A DNA stretch of 64,000 nt from contig CAYILR010000005.1 in NCBI GenBank assembly GCA_964364175.1, positions 59,082-123,081 on the forward strand. The letters run 5' to 3'. A model generated the notes under the pieces. It was given only the letters and a program-made list of their open reading frames with translations. It made no database searches and was not told the DNA's origin. Of this stretch, positions 49,915-58,795 are shown one piece after another. The position numbers were made by a program, and so were the translations under genes. Every line of letters starts with the position of its first letter. The first letter of the stretch is position 1. The stretch is from CAYILR01 sp964364175. Lineage in GTDB: Bacteria; Bdellovibrionota; UBA1018.

Positions 49915-51994
49915 CTTCCAGATAATCCAATCCATAAATAAACCCGAAAGACCGAGGGTTTTTCCCAGTAACTTTGAAAGTCAATCGATTCCTGCCTTTG
50001 ATCAAGCTCGCACGGGGAATTTCCACCACCTTGGTCCACACATTCGAACTATACAAATCCACTCCGCGTAGCAAGGGGACCTGGTTCAACAGAATATCGA
50101 TAGTTCCGTAGTCATAAGAAGTCGTGAGTTGAATCCTCATCTGGACGTTTCGCTCACGATCTGAATTCAACATAAATTCAGTATAACTCCCGACTCCCTC
50201 GGCTCGCACAAAAAGCTGATCGTCCGACATCCACTGGGTTCCATAAGACGACATGTCCTGCCGCACGAGCTGGGATTCTTTTACGAAATAAGCCCAAGAG
50301 GGTTTGAATTCTGTTTTGAGCGCTCCTCCTGAGTAAGCCACCTGCGGGATTTGAACTTGAGCAAAATTAGGCCGATCTTCTGCAGGACGAGTGTCCTGGC
50401 TCGAGGTTTTGAGTCGATAGATCGTGCACACGTCACCCACGCGGAAAGGCTCGAACTGGAGCTTCTTGTGATCGGGGACCTGCTGTATCCCTCGGCTCAG
50501 TGGCCATGCGAGTGTGATGAAGAAAATATTCCAGTTGTCGACGTACGCGCGTTCAATCAGCCGCGCCAAATCGTTGGGGCTGGATCCCCAGCTGGCATCA
50601 TCAATCCCAAAAGAATTCATCATCGGGACAGAAATATCCCGCCGTCTCCCCATCCATTTTTGGTTGTACGTGGTGATGGTATCGTAGGAGCGTCCGTCGT
50701 CATCGACGTAGACAGCATTGAGCGGGAGAGCTGCGAAAAGGGCATCTACATAGTTTTGGTAGTCATTGAATCCGCGTTTGTTGGGATTGGCGATCAGCTC
50801 GTTGGTCCTGAAACAATCTGTCGAAAGATTGCTGTAAGTCTTATGCCAAATGCTGGTGGGCTGACTGCCCCAGACACTGAGGTGAGAGTAGAAGTATTGC
50901 GTAAATCCAATTGCGAGGGCAAAAACCATCCAAGCTCCAGCATGGAGAGCGGGTTGTTTGAACCGGATCAAAAACAATCGAATCTGATCCACCGAGAACG
51001 CACCGACAAATGCCATGATTACGAGTGACGGCATTAGATGGCAAAAGCGATTCCAGGTCTCGTATTCCACAAAAAATATCGTGTTCAGGGCCAAGACGGT
51101 GAGCAATCCGAAGGTAGAAGGTGAGCGCCCCCATTTTTTGAAAAGAAAAAAGAAGCCAGCAGGGATCAGCAGCAAATATCCATTTGGAAATTCCGTGAAG
51201 AGCAAAAACAGGTGATTGACGATGTTTGTGCTGGCCGAGCCTGCGAACATCAGCCTGGAGAATGGGCCGAAAAAAGCTTGGTGAAGCGTTCTGCTGAGAT
51301 TCCCGCTTTGATACCAGTCGATCAGGAAAACGCTCAGCCAAGGAAGAAACCCGAGAACGAAAAGCAGAGAGCAGAGGCCAAAAGTTTCGAGCGCTTTTTG
51401 TTTTTTCGAAAACAAGTACGCGAGAAGGCAAATACCGCTTCCCACGCAAAGGAACGCCATGGCGACGTGATTGAAAATCGAAAGACCCGAGAAGAAAAAA
51501 AGCCCCGAGAGAATGCTCCGCGATCGATCCGGATAAAGCCGGAGCAGGGAGAAGAACAAAATCCCGATCACGGTAAAGAGCGCGTTGAAGATGTAGACTT
51601 CAACAATCGTACTATTCCACCAGACCGAATGGCAGACCATGAAAAAAACCGCGGAGACAAAAGCCGTGATCCGAGACTTGAAATTCAAGAACACGACCCA
51701 ATAGAACAAAGCAACCGTGATCGCCCCGACGAAAGCGGTCGCCAAATTCGCCTTGTATGCGATCTCTTCCATCGGCAGAGCCCAGATGACGAGTCTCACC
51801 CATTGATTGCTCAGGTTATGACAATTGACATAGGTCGAGATGATGCCCTTCATGGCGTTGTCGATGATCATTGCCATTTGCCCCGAGCCGATGCCGGGCG
51901 CGCAGGTCCAGAAATAAACAAAAAAGGGAAGAAATACGAAGGGATGCTTTTGGAGTAATTGAATCCAGTGTTGAGTTCGAAATGTAATTTTCAA
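49901..51994 (-). CDS. DUF2723-family multispanning membrane protein (GT-C-like)
   Basis: 697 residues. The N-terminal ~390 residues hold about ten hydrophobic helices and the DUF2723 signature region: GSGQMAMIIDNAMKG, NLSNQWVRLVIWALPMEEIAYKANLATAFVGAITVALFY, FFMVCHSVWWNSTIVEVYIFNALF. The rest is periplasmic, with a globular region (AVYVDDDGRSYDTITTYNQKW) and a C-terminal beta-sandwich (NVQMRIQLTTSYDYGTIDILLNQV). DUF2723 proteins are thought to be lipid-linked glycosyltransferases of the GT-C fold. Envelope glycan or protein glycosylation is inferred. Confidence 0.85.
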   Translation of the reverse strand: MKITFRTQHWIQLLQKHPFVFLPFFVYFWTCAPGIGSGQMAMIIDNAMKGIISTYVNCHNLSNQWVRLVIWALPMEEIAYKANLATAFVGAITVALFYWVVFLNFKSRITAFVSAVFFMVCHSVWWNSTIVEVYIFNALFTVIGILFFSLLRLYPDRSRSILSGLFFFSGLSIFNHVAMAFLCVGSGICLLAYLFSKKQKALETFGLCSLLFVLGFLPWLSVFLIDWYQSGNLSRTLHQAFFGPFSRLMFAGSASTNIVNHLFLLFTEFPNGYLLLIPAGFFFLFKKWGRSPSTFGLLTVLALNTIFFVEYETWNRFCHLMPSLVIMAFVGAFSVDQIRLFLIRFKQPALHAGAWMVFALAIGFTQYFYSHLSVWGSQPTSIWHKTYSNLSTDCFRTNELIANPNKRGFNDYQNYVDALFAALPLNAVYVDDDGRSYDTITTYNQKWMGRRRDISVPMMNSFGIDDASWGSSPNDLARLIERAYVDNWNIFFITLAWPLSRGIQQVPDHKKLQFEPFRVGDVCTIYRLKTSSQDTRPAEDRPNFAQVQIPQVAYSGGALKTEFKPSWAYFVKESQLVRQDMSSYGTQWMSDDQLFVRAEGVGSYTEFMLNSDRERNVQMRIQLTTSYDYGTIDILLNQVPLLRGVDLYSSNVWTKVVEIPRASLIKGRNRLTFKVTGKNPRSFGFIYGLDYLEVISP

Positions 51995-52117
51995 TGATCT
52001 CAGTATGAGACATCCAAAATCATCTTGCTACGGGAAAAGTAGCAGTTTTCATTGACTGTTAAGGGCTTCATTCCTGGGAGCAATTGCGCCGAAATGTTCT
52101 AGTACTGGAGGTGCTTT

Positions 52118-53083
52118 ATGAAACAGGTAAAATGGGTTTCAAGTGTTTTAACGGTTTTGGCATTGGGCTTGCCGTTTCTTTCTGGGTCCGCGGCTCACGC
52201 CTCATCTCTCTCAGATTTAATCAATCAATTAGAAGGCAAGACATCCTGCCAAACCTCGAATTACCCCACATTCGACGGGATTCTCAAGCGCCGTGCGCTG
52301 ATCGCGAAAGACAAGGGCATGCTCTACTATTACTGCCTGCCGAATTCTCCCATGGCAGCCAACTGCGCCACATTTCTTGAATTTACCTCATTGAATAATG
52401 CCCAGCTTCAAATGAAGCTCGCGACCGACTTGGCGTTTTGGACACAAGTCGTGACAATCGATTACAATTACGCACTTTCGAAGGCGGGCAAAAACCCAGC
52501 CGAGGCAAAGTACGCGATGTTCCTCAGCATGATCCTTCAGCGCAGTCAGATTGTGGATCAAGCCCTAGCCAGCGGCCGACAAGGCGAGACAGTGTTTATC
52601 GGCGACTCGCTGATGCATATTTTCGAAGCTTACGGTCAGGCTGAATTCCCCAAAAGTGTCTTTGTGGGCATCGGCGGTGATCGAACGGACAGCATGCTTT
52701 ATCGCTTGGCCTATCACGTGGGCAAGATCCGTCCCAAGAACGTCGTGATGTCGATTTCAGGAAACGACTTTTTGCAAAGCTGCAAAACTCAAGACATCCA
52801 AAAGCGCCGGATCTTGATCGTAAACGTCCTGAAGAGCCTGGGCGTGCAGAACATCTACTGGGTATCTCTGCCGCCTTTAGGAGACAAAAAGGCAGCGCAA
52901 GGCATCCCTGCTCAGAACGCACTGATTGCCTCGATCCCAGGCGTGACCTATCTCGACACCTGGACAGCCATGGCGGCTCCCGATGGAACGATCGCGCCCC
53001 AGTACAAAGGCGATGGCATCCACTTCAACGAACAAGCCTATCGCGACGTCTGGATTCCGAAATTTAAAGCATTAGGACTATAA
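52118..53083 (+). CDS. secreted SGNH-family hydrolase
   Basis: 321 residues, very good Shine-Dalgarno (TGGAGGTG) and signal peptide (VKWVSSVLTVLALGLPFLSGSAAHA). SGNH blocks: FIGDSLM (Ser164), a Gly in VGIGGD, SGNDF (Asn216), and DGIHF (Asp299, His302). Four cysteines near 44-83 may form disulfides. Periplasmic or secreted esterase, or glycan deacetylase; substrate unknown. Distinct in sequence from the SGNH lipoprotein at 5145. The family B element copy 3 follows the stop. Confidence 0.87.
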   Translation: MKQVKWVSSVLTVLALGLPFLSGSAAHASSLSDLINQLEGKTSCQTSNYPTFDGILKRRALIAKDKGMLYYYCLPNSPMAANCATFLEFTSLNNAQLQMKLATDLAFWTQVVTIDYNYALSKAGKNPAEAKYAMFLSMILQRSQIVDQALASGRQGETVFIGDSLMHIFEAYGQAEFPKSVFVGIGGDRTDSMLYRLAYHVGKIRPKNVVMSISGNDFLQSCKTQDIQKRRILIVNVLKSLGVQNIYWVSLPPLGDKKAAQGIPAQNALIASIPGVTYLDTWTAMAAPDGTIAPQYKGDGIHFNEQAYRDVWIPKFKALGL

Positions 53084-53092
53084 TCCAAGCTC

Positions 53093-53239
53093 ATTGATTT
53101 ACGATGGCGTCCCGAAGCAAGTCCGATATTCGGGGATTCTTCGCGTCAGGATGACGCAGCCCGGAGGGCGCGAACAAACGCAGGATGCGTGTTCCCCGAT
53201 AGCGGAGCTTGCGTAGGTGAAAGCCATCCGTAAATCAAT
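53093..53239. repeat. family B nested-hairpin element, copy 3
   Basis: Outer arms begin ATTGATTTACG(G)ATGGC and rejoin near GCAAG(T/C)TCCG...TCGGGGA, with a less paired middle. Core hairpins: GCGTC-AGGAT-GACGC, GCCC-GGA-GGGC and ACGC-AGGAT-GCGT, closed by TTCGCG...CGCGAA. Loops agree with copies 1 and 2 while stems differ compensatorily. It sits between two converging stop codons. Confidence 0.87.
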
Positions 53240-53253
53240 CTAACTGGGGTAAT

Positions 53254-53574
53254 CTATTCTTCCGAATCGTTACTAGCGCTTTTTTTGAAGCCACCGCCAA
53301 AAGCGGAGCTGCTGAGAGCACCGGCAGCAAAACCTGCTACGCCAGCTGCAAGGGGAGCTGCATAAGATGATTTCCGTGGAGCCGCTTTTTTAGGGGCCGC
53401 TTTCCGCTGAGCTTTTTTTGCGGTCTTTTTGACAGCTTTTTTAACAGTTTTCTTCGCTGCTTTTTTTACGGCTTTCTTTTTGGTTTTTTTCACCGCTTTT
53501 TTCGCGGATTTCTTCGTTGCTTTTTTAACAGCTTTTTTTGCTGCTTTCTTCACTGATTTTTTTTTCTTTGCCAT
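53254..53574 (-). CDS. histone H1-like lysine-rich protein
   Basis: 106 residues. The first ~65 are near-continuous KKA/KKAVKK-type repeats (Lys and Ala, some Thr/Val/Ser), like the H1 C-terminal tail and bacterial Hc1-like or AlgP-like proteins. The tail is different: a Gly/Ala hydrophobic stretch (YAAPLAAGVAGFAAGALSSSAFGGGF) and an acidic end. Shine-Dalgarno AAGGAGAA. The repeats would bind DNA non-specifically, while the glycine-alanine segment might mediate self-association or membrane contact. Chromatin compaction is inferred. Confidence 0.82.
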   Translation of the reverse strand: MAKKKKSVKKAAKKAVKKATKKSAKKAVKKTKKKAVKKAAKKTVKKAVKKTAKKAQRKAAPKKAAPRKSSYAAPLAAGVAGFAAGALSSSAFGGGFKKSASNDSEE

Positions 53575-53650
53575 GACTTAAAAATTCTCCTTGGATTCTT
53601 CGATAAGCTACTTTCTGAAAGAAATCAATGCTCGATAGGGCGCCGCCGCC

Positions 53651-55684
53651 CTAATGTTCGATAGGCCCGCCGAGATCAACATCTGCCTCGCCGTCCATTT
53701 TCATTGTGTTGGTCATCGGGGTGCCGCCGTCTCCCAGGACCCCACCGGACTTCATGATTTCCTGGAAGGCGATGATCTTGACGCTGTAGCCGCTTCTCCC
53801 GCCAATCAGGCCGACTCCGTCCTTTTCGCTTTTCCAGGAATTTTTCATTTCGTTTGCCTTATCCCAGAAAACACCTGTGAGTGGAATAGGCTGCGCCGGG
53901 ACACCTGCGCCTGGAGCGAGCTTCAGAGGATTGCTGAGGGCAGCGAAGCTATAGCTTTCCTTGTACTCGCCTCTTCCTGCTTTCAGGGCATTGATGTACT
54001 TGGTTAGACCTTGCGCAAGGGCCCCGCCGAGGAGGGTCATGTTGGGGGGTGGGGGAGCGCCTAGCTGCATTGCGCTTTGAGCCAGCGCAGACATGGCCTG
54101 ATCCAGCAATTTTCGAACAATTTGTCCGTAATCGCCCCCAGATTCGATTTCTTTCTTTTTGGAAATGACCGGAGCCCAAAACCGGTAGTAGTTGTCCTTG
54201 GGGTTCACCATCGGAAAATAAGTATCTGGGAAATCATTGGGAATGCTCCACTTGCCCTTTTCGTAGGGGTTGGGTGCCATGGCCGCTTGATAAGCACGAT
54301 CCATGTCCTGAAACCCTACAATGCTACCATTTCCTCCGCCTTGTACGCCTACCCCTGTGAGAATCCCGTAATATTTTTGCATATTGGTCATGTCAGCCCA
54401 GTCTGTAGCAGCTCCTGTAATCGGGAGACCGGGAACGTCTTTTCCCCACTTGAGTTCCGAGGTGGGAATATCAGGCGGACCAATCCGACTGCCAAACGGG
54501 CGTGCTGCTGCATAGGCCTTGAGTGTCAGATCGCCCCAGGGAGAAAACATGAGCTTGGCTTTGGCTTTGAGCCGAATTGCATAATAAGTGATCACAGAGG
54601 GATCTTTGGATACCCCAATGGGCATGGGGAACTGAACGGGCATGGGCACCAGATCTCCCTCGCAGTCCCTGGGTGGTTTGGCTGGACCACCTGGAATGGA
54701 AGTAATGGTCCCTTTATTGGAGTAATCCACGTAGTAGGTGGTGAAAGAAATCGTATGATCCTTCAGTTTGAGAAGGGTGGCTTGACCGGAACTTCCTTCG
54801 CTGCCTGGTATCAGTTCATCCAGAATAATGCTGTCTGTGTCGTCAAAGGTGTGGTTTCCCAGTGTTTCGTATGCCGATTGGAAAGCATTGATGGTTCGCT
54901 CATGCTTGATCATGTCGGGATCCTGCATCATGTTTCGGAGTTTGTCGTAGGTGACCTGGGATTCAGCGGGCGCGTTGACGTATTCGGTGAGTGTGCGGAT
55001 TCTTTCTCGGACTAAAACTTCTTTGGGAACCAGGCCCAATCCGTAATTAAGCCCTTTGAGTAGGCTCAAAGTCTTTCCTAATTCAGGATCGTTTTGAACC
55101 TGGCTCGAAATAAAACCGAGATCGGGATCGGTGTTCCAAAGCCAAAACAGGAGCACCTGTCTGTTGAGCTTCCCTGCTGCTAGGCAGTTGTCCTGACGAA
55201 GGCTTTCGATGGCCTTCAAGCTCGAGATCAAAGTGTCGTTGATCGAGTCCATGGCGCTTTTGGGAGGAATATCGATTTGTTTTAAACTAGCAAGCTGACA
55301 AATGTTGTCCGTCGGGTTGAAAATGATGCAGACGGCAGGCGCTCCATAGTCTTTGATTCCATCCGGGGCCCACTTTCGAGGCCCGCTCTGCTGAGACATG
55401 CTCTTTTGAGCCATGTTCCCAATCACATAATACCGAAAAATGAATTTCTTGTACTGCCTACGCATCTCATAATTAAGATGCGCAATTCCCGTGAGCTGCC
55501 GGGCCTGCACCGCCGCTCCCGAATAAGCCGCCAGATCCGCTGCGTTTTGAATGTTGATCTTGGCGTTCACCAGCATCCCAATGTTGATGACGAACGCGAA
55601 AAAAATAATGAACGTGCTCATCATCAAGGCAAGCATGATGGAGATTTGGCCATCTTGATTTTTGCGGAATCTCACATCTTTCAT
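53651..55684 (-). CDS. TadG/TadE-like pilus-assembly (Flp) envelope protein
   Basis: 677 residues. The N-terminus has the Tad pattern: a short basic leader ending KNQDGQ, then one membrane helix (ISIMLALMMSTFIIFFAFVINIGMLVNAK) and INIQNAADLAAYSGAA, as in TadE/TadG pseudopilin-like proteins. The long periplasmic remainder has no recognised domain (cysteines CIIFNPTDNIC, Pro-rich GGPAKPPRDCEG). TadG-like proteins help assemble Flp pili, but no tadA/B/C/Z genes lie in the window. It may work with the neighbouring large secreted paralogues. Confidence 0.8.
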   Translation of the reverse strand: MKDVRFRKNQDGQISIMLALMMSTFIIFFAFVINIGMLVNAKINIQNAADLAAYSGAAVQARQLTGIAHLNYEMRRQYKKFIFRYYVIGNMAQKSMSQQSGPRKWAPDGIKDYGAPAVCIIFNPTDNICQLASLKQIDIPPKSAMDSINDTLISSLKAIESLRQDNCLAAGKLNRQVLLFWLWNTDPDLGFISSQVQNDPELGKTLSLLKGLNYGLGLVPKEVLVRERIRTLTEYVNAPAESQVTYDKLRNMMQDPDMIKHERTINAFQSAYETLGNHTFDDTDSIILDELIPGSEGSSGQATLLKLKDHTISFTTYYVDYSNKGTITSIPGGPAKPPRDCEGDLVPMPVQFPMPIGVSKDPSVITYYAIRLKAKAKLMFSPWGDLTLKAYAAARPFGSRIGPPDIPTSELKWGKDVPGLPITGAATDWADMTNMQKYYGILTGVGVQGGGNGSIVGFQDMDRAYQAAMAPNPYEKGKWSIPNDFPDTYFPMVNPKDNYYRFWAPVISKKKEIESGGDYGQIVRKLLDQAMSALAQSAMQLGAPPPPNMTLLGGALAQGLTKYINALKAGRGEYKESYSFAALSNPLKLAPGAGVPAQPIPLTGVFWDKANEMKNSWKSEKDGVGLIGGRSGYSVKIIAFQEIMKSGGVLGDGGTPMTNTMKMDGEADVDLGGPIEH

Positions 55685-55820
55685 TATACGAGTGTGACTA
55701 CAAAGGTACGGAGTGTCAAAAGTTTAGACGAATCTTTAAGTTTCTGTATTTATAAATATCAATTATTTCAATGGGTTGATTCTGGTGTCGATTGGCTTTC
55801 GGCTTGCAATATGTAGTCTT

Positions 55821-56291
55821 ATGAAAAACCGATTCGCCACCTACCTCTGGAGATTGCTAGTTTGCACGGCCCTTTTGGGATCGGCGGTGGTGGCTTCTGC
55901 ACGGACTTCCGAGGCAGCAGGGGTTTGTGTCGAGTGCATGATGCGCGCAAATGCTGGCCAGACTCCCTTGTCGGGCCAGGCGGGTTTTCAGCAAATGATG
56001 CTTCAGTTTCCTAATGACAAAGGCCCGGTGACACAGCCTATGGAGCCCGGCCAGTCCTTCAAATCGAATTGGACGCCCGGTGGTGGCATGCCCGGAGGGT
56101 TTCAGGCCCCTTGGAGCAATTCTTTTGATACCGGCAATCAATTCGATCCGACTTTTCAGGTGAACCCCGAGCAGCTCCCGGCTTTTTGGAACAATCCTTC
56201 GGCCCCCTATGTTCCTAGTGCGCCGACGTTTTCCGACCCAATGCTTTTCAATCCGATGCAATTTTCTAATCCCATGCCCATGTGGACATGA
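55821..56291 (+). CDS. secreted Pro/Gly/Met-rich small protein
   Basis: 156 residues from ATG 55821 (55776 is in frame but gives a poor leader). Signal peptide RFATYLWRLLVCTALLGSAVVASA. A CVEC pair (~36-39) is followed by a low-complexity region rich in Pro, Gly, Asn, Phe and Met (PGGGMPGGFQAPWSN, PMLFNPMQFSNPMPMW). Looks like a disordered surface or matrix protein; no family recognised. Ends 13 bases before lipA. Confidence 0.68.
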   Translation: MKNRFATYLWRLLVCTALLGSAVVASARTSEAAGVCVECMMRANAGQTPLSGQAGFQQMMLQFPNDKGPVTQPMEPGQSFKSNWTPGGGMPGGFQAPWSNSFDTGNQFDPTFQVNPEQLPAFWNNPSAPYVPSAPTFSDPMLFNPMQFSNPMPMWT

Positions 56292-56304
56292 TATGCCATG
56301 ATTC

Positions 56305-57315
56305 ATGGCTCATTCTGATGACGAGATCGCGCGCCCGCTTTTGCCCTCCAAGGCCGCGCAAATAGCCCCTTTGCGCAAACCCGAGTGGTTGCGCATTCGC
56401 CCTCCCGGCGGAGAAAATTACACAGAAATCAAAGGATTATTGAAGGAGCGAAAGCTTCACACCGTTTGCCAGGAAGCGCAGTGTCCCAACGTGGCTGAGT
56501 GCTGGGCGAGCGGGACGGCGACCATCATGCTCGGAAGCGACACATGCACACGCGCCTGCCGATTTTGCGCGGTGAAGACAGCGCGAATTCCACCGCCGCT
56601 CGATCCCGAGGAGCCGTTCAAAGTTGCCGAGAGTATTGCGATGATGAAGTTGCATTATGTGGTGCTGACTTCGGTCGATCGGGATGATCTTGAGGACCAG
56701 AGTGCGGGGCATTTCGCAGCGACGATTAAAGAAATAAAACGTCTGGATTCTTCGATTATTGTCGAAGCGCTCGTGCCGGATTTTCGGGGCGAGGTGGAGT
56801 GTATTCAGCAGATCGTGGATTCGGGAGTGGATGTTTACGCTCACAATGTGGAGACGGTGAAGCGTCTGCAATATCGGGTGCGGGATCCACGTGCGGGGTA
56901 CCTGCAGTCGCTCGGGACTTTGCGTGCAGCGAAGGATTATTCCCAGAAAAGGTCGAAGCTTCACGCGGAGACAAACCAGCTGTTCACCAAAAGTTCTTTG
57001 ATGCTCGGGCTGGGTGAGACGGACGCAGAGCTCGTCGAAGCTTTTGATGATTTGCGTTCGTACGATGTCGATGTTTTGACAATGGGGCAATATTTGCGTC
57101 CTTCGATGCAGCATTTACCGGTCGAAAGATACGTTCCACCGGCGGAATTTACTGAGCTCGGACGTGTCGCCGAAAGCAAAGGATTTTTGTACGTCGCCTC
57201 GGGGCCCATGGTACGATCGAGTTATCGAGCAGGTGAATTTTTTATTCGAGGCGTGATTGAAAAACGTCGAGCTGTGACGTTGGGGGAAGAAAAAGATGGA
57301 GCTCAAGTTACCTGA
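56305..57315 (+). CDS. lipA: lipoyl synthase
   Basis: 336 residues. Radical-SAM enzyme that inserts two sulfurs into protein-bound octanoate. Auxiliary cluster motif CQEAQCPNVAEC (C-x4-C-x5-C), radical-SAM motif CTRACRFC, and the C-terminal RSSY motif (MVRSSYRAGEFF) are all intact, as are TSVDRDDLEDQSAGHFAATI and YAHNVETVKRLQ. N-terminal extension of ~35 residues. The 3' end overlaps the E2 gene by 20 bases, directly coupling the lipoylating enzyme to the lipoyl-domain protein that it serves. Confidence 0.96.
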   Translation: MAHSDDEIARPLLPSKAAQIAPLRKPEWLRIRPPGGENYTEIKGLLKERKLHTVCQEAQCPNVAECWASGTATIMLGSDTCTRACRFCAVKTARIPPPLDPEEPFKVAESIAMMKLHYVVLTSVDRDDLEDQSAGHFAATIKEIKRLDSSIIVEALVPDFRGEVECIQQIVDSGVDVYAHNVETVKRLQYRVRDPRAGYLQSLGTLRAAKDYSQKRSKLHAETNQLFTKSSLMLGLGETDAELVEAFDDLRSYDVDVLTMGQYLRPSMQHLPVERYVPPAEFTELGRVAESKGFLYVASGPMVRSSYRAGEFFIRGVIEKRRAVTLGEEKDGAQVT

Positions 57316-58615
57316 GTTAGGCGAAGGCGTTCACGAAGGCGAATTGGTCAGCTGGAAAGTCAAAGTCGGCGACACCGTCAAAGACGACCAAGTTCTCTGC
57401 GAAATCATGACCGACAAAGCGACGGTCGAGTTGCCCGCTCCGTTTCATGGCAAAGTTTCTGCGCTCATGGCCAAAGAGGGCGAGATGATCAAGGTCGGAC
57501 AGACTGTGCTCACCTATGAGGGAGCGGCGGGAGCTAAGGCTGCTTCTTCGGGTGCTTCGGCAAGTTCTAGTCCGGCTGCGAGTGCACCAGCACCGGCGGC
57601 GATGTCGGCGGCTCCGACTTCGAAATCTAGTTCCAGCGTTGGAAGTGGTGGCGGGTCAATCGGAGTTGCAACAAGCAGTTCAACAGGGAGCGGAGCGGGT
57701 GGAACGGCCATGCACGTTCAGGCGGCTCCTTCGACTCGTAGACATGCGCGCGAAGCAGGTGCAGACCTCGGACAAATTCAAGGAAGTGGTCCTCACGGCC
57801 GAGTCATGCGCGAAGACGTAGACAAATTTATTTCCGGCGGTGGAAAATCGTCTGGCGCCGGAGCTGTAGCAGCCGGCCGCCCCATGATGGCTACCTCAGC
57901 GAGAGAAGAGCGAGTTCCCTTCAAAGGCCTCCGCAAAAAAATCGCCGAGAAAATGCGATTGTCCAAAGATCACGCCGCACATTTTACTTACGTCGAAGAA
58001 GCCGATGCGACAGAATTGGTACGCCTAAGAAACGAAGCCAAAGAAATCGGCGCCGCTCAAAACGTGAAAGTGACTTACTTACCGTTCGTGATGAAAGCCA
58101 TGGTCGCAGCCCTGCGCAAGTACCCGATCATGAATACCTCACTCGATGAGGAAAAAAGCGAGCTGATCTACAAAAACTATTTCAACATCTCGCTCTCCGT
58201 TCAAACCGAAGACGGCCTGACCGCACCTGTGGTGAAAAACGTGGAGTCGAAGTCGATTCTACAAATCGCCCAGGAGATCCAAACCCTAGTCGACAAAGCG
58301 AGAGCAAAGAAACTCACCATGGACGATCTCACCGGCGGCACAATCACCCTGACCAACGCCGGAAGCATCGGCGGATTATTCGCCACACCCGTGATCAATT
58401 ACCCCGAAGTCGCGATTCTGGGATTCAACAAAATCGATCGCAAACCCGTGGTCAAGAAAATCAACGGCAAAGAAGAAATCGTCATCCGCGATTGGACACT
58501 ATTTTCGATTTCGCTCGATCACCGAGTAGTCGATGGAGCTATCGGCGCAGAGTTTATGAAGTTGTTTATCCGTTATATCGAAAATCCGAGTTTGCTGATT
58601 TTAGAGTCTTTGTAA
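57296..58615 (+). CDS. dihydrolipoamide acyltransferase (E2) of a 2-oxoacid dehydrogenase complex
   Basis: 439 residues. One lipoyl domain with the lipoylated Lys41 (IMTDKATVELPAP), an Ala/Ser/Gly-rich linker (~78-140), a peripheral-subunit-binding domain (APSTRRHAREAGADLGQIQGSGPHGRVMREDVDKFI) and the catalytic CAT domain ending DHRVVDGA. Single lipoyl domain and KIAEKM start of the core fit pyruvate, branched-chain or 2-oxoglutarate E2; the acyl specificity is not settled. E1 genes are not in the window. A TTCCAGCGTTGGAA palindrome lies in the linker-coding region (57631-57644). Confidence 0.93.
   Translation: MELKLPELGEGVHEGELVSWKVKVGDTVKDDQVLCEIMTDKATVELPAPFHGKVSALMAKEGEMIKVGQTVLTYEGAAGAKAASSGASASSSPAASAPAPAAMSAAPTSKSSSSVGSGGGSIGVATSSSTGSGAGGTAMHVQAAPSTRRHAREAGADLGQIQGSGPHGRVMREDVDKFISGGGKSSGAGAVAAGRPMMATSAREERVPFKGLRKKIAEKMRLSKDHAAHFTYVEEADATELVRLRNEAKEIGAAQNVKVTYLPFVMKAMVAALRKYPIMNTSLDEEKSELIYKNYFNISLSVQTEDGLTAPVVKNVESKSILQIAQEIQTLVDKARAKKLTMDDLTGGTITLTNAGSIGGLFATPVINYPEVAILGFNKIDRKPVVKKINGKEEIVIRDWTLFSISLDHRVVDGAIGAEFMKLFIRYIENPSLLILESL
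57631..57644. repeat. TTCCAGCGTTGGAA palindrome inside the E2 linker
   Basis: Same near-palindromic 14-mer as at 32998, 49571, 61469 and 62850, here within coding sequence (Ser-Ser-Val-Gly codons of a low-constraint linker). Confidence 0.65.
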
Positions 58616-58641
58616 TTCGGTTAAGTGGTAATTTATTAATT

Positions 58642-58782
58642 AAAGCTTTTTTAAAAGAGGCGATTTTGACTTGAGACAAGGAAACTTTTTTCAAAAGAAC
58701 CGGAGCGTACACGACAGTACGTGAGGATTCTTTTGAAAAAATGACGCAGTATCAAGTCAAAAGCGACCTTTTAAAAAAGCTA
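58642..58782. repeat. family A nested-hairpin element, copy 2
   Basis: Inverted relative to copy 1. The 27-base head at 58700-58726 is identical to copy 1, and the TGACGCAGTATCAAGTCAAA strip is shared, but the inner stem is CAAAAGAA/TTCTTTTG-type instead of CATGAAGAA-type, and the outer arms are AGCTTTTTTAAAAG / CTTTTAAAAAAGCT. It separates the E2 gene from lpdA and might attenuate or process that transcript. Confidence 0.85.
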
Positions 58783-58795
58783 CTGGAGAAAGCAT

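Noticed and set aside
49503..50039. Minus-strand open frame opposite the HepT remnant
   Set aside because: Overlaps both the HepT motif region and the end of the DUF2723 gene in a different frame and has no signal, motif or ribosome-binding site.
52158..52173. TGGCATTGGGCTTGC, matching the sigma-54 GG-N10-GC spacing
   Set aside because: It lies inside the signal-peptide codons of the SGNH hydrolase (VLALGLPFL), downstream of the start codon and with no gene start at the right distance; treated as coincidence.
53390..53574. Low-complexity CTTTTTT/GCTTTTT tract resembling a microsatellite
   Set aside because: It encodes the Lys-Ala repeats of the H1-like protein with varied codons.
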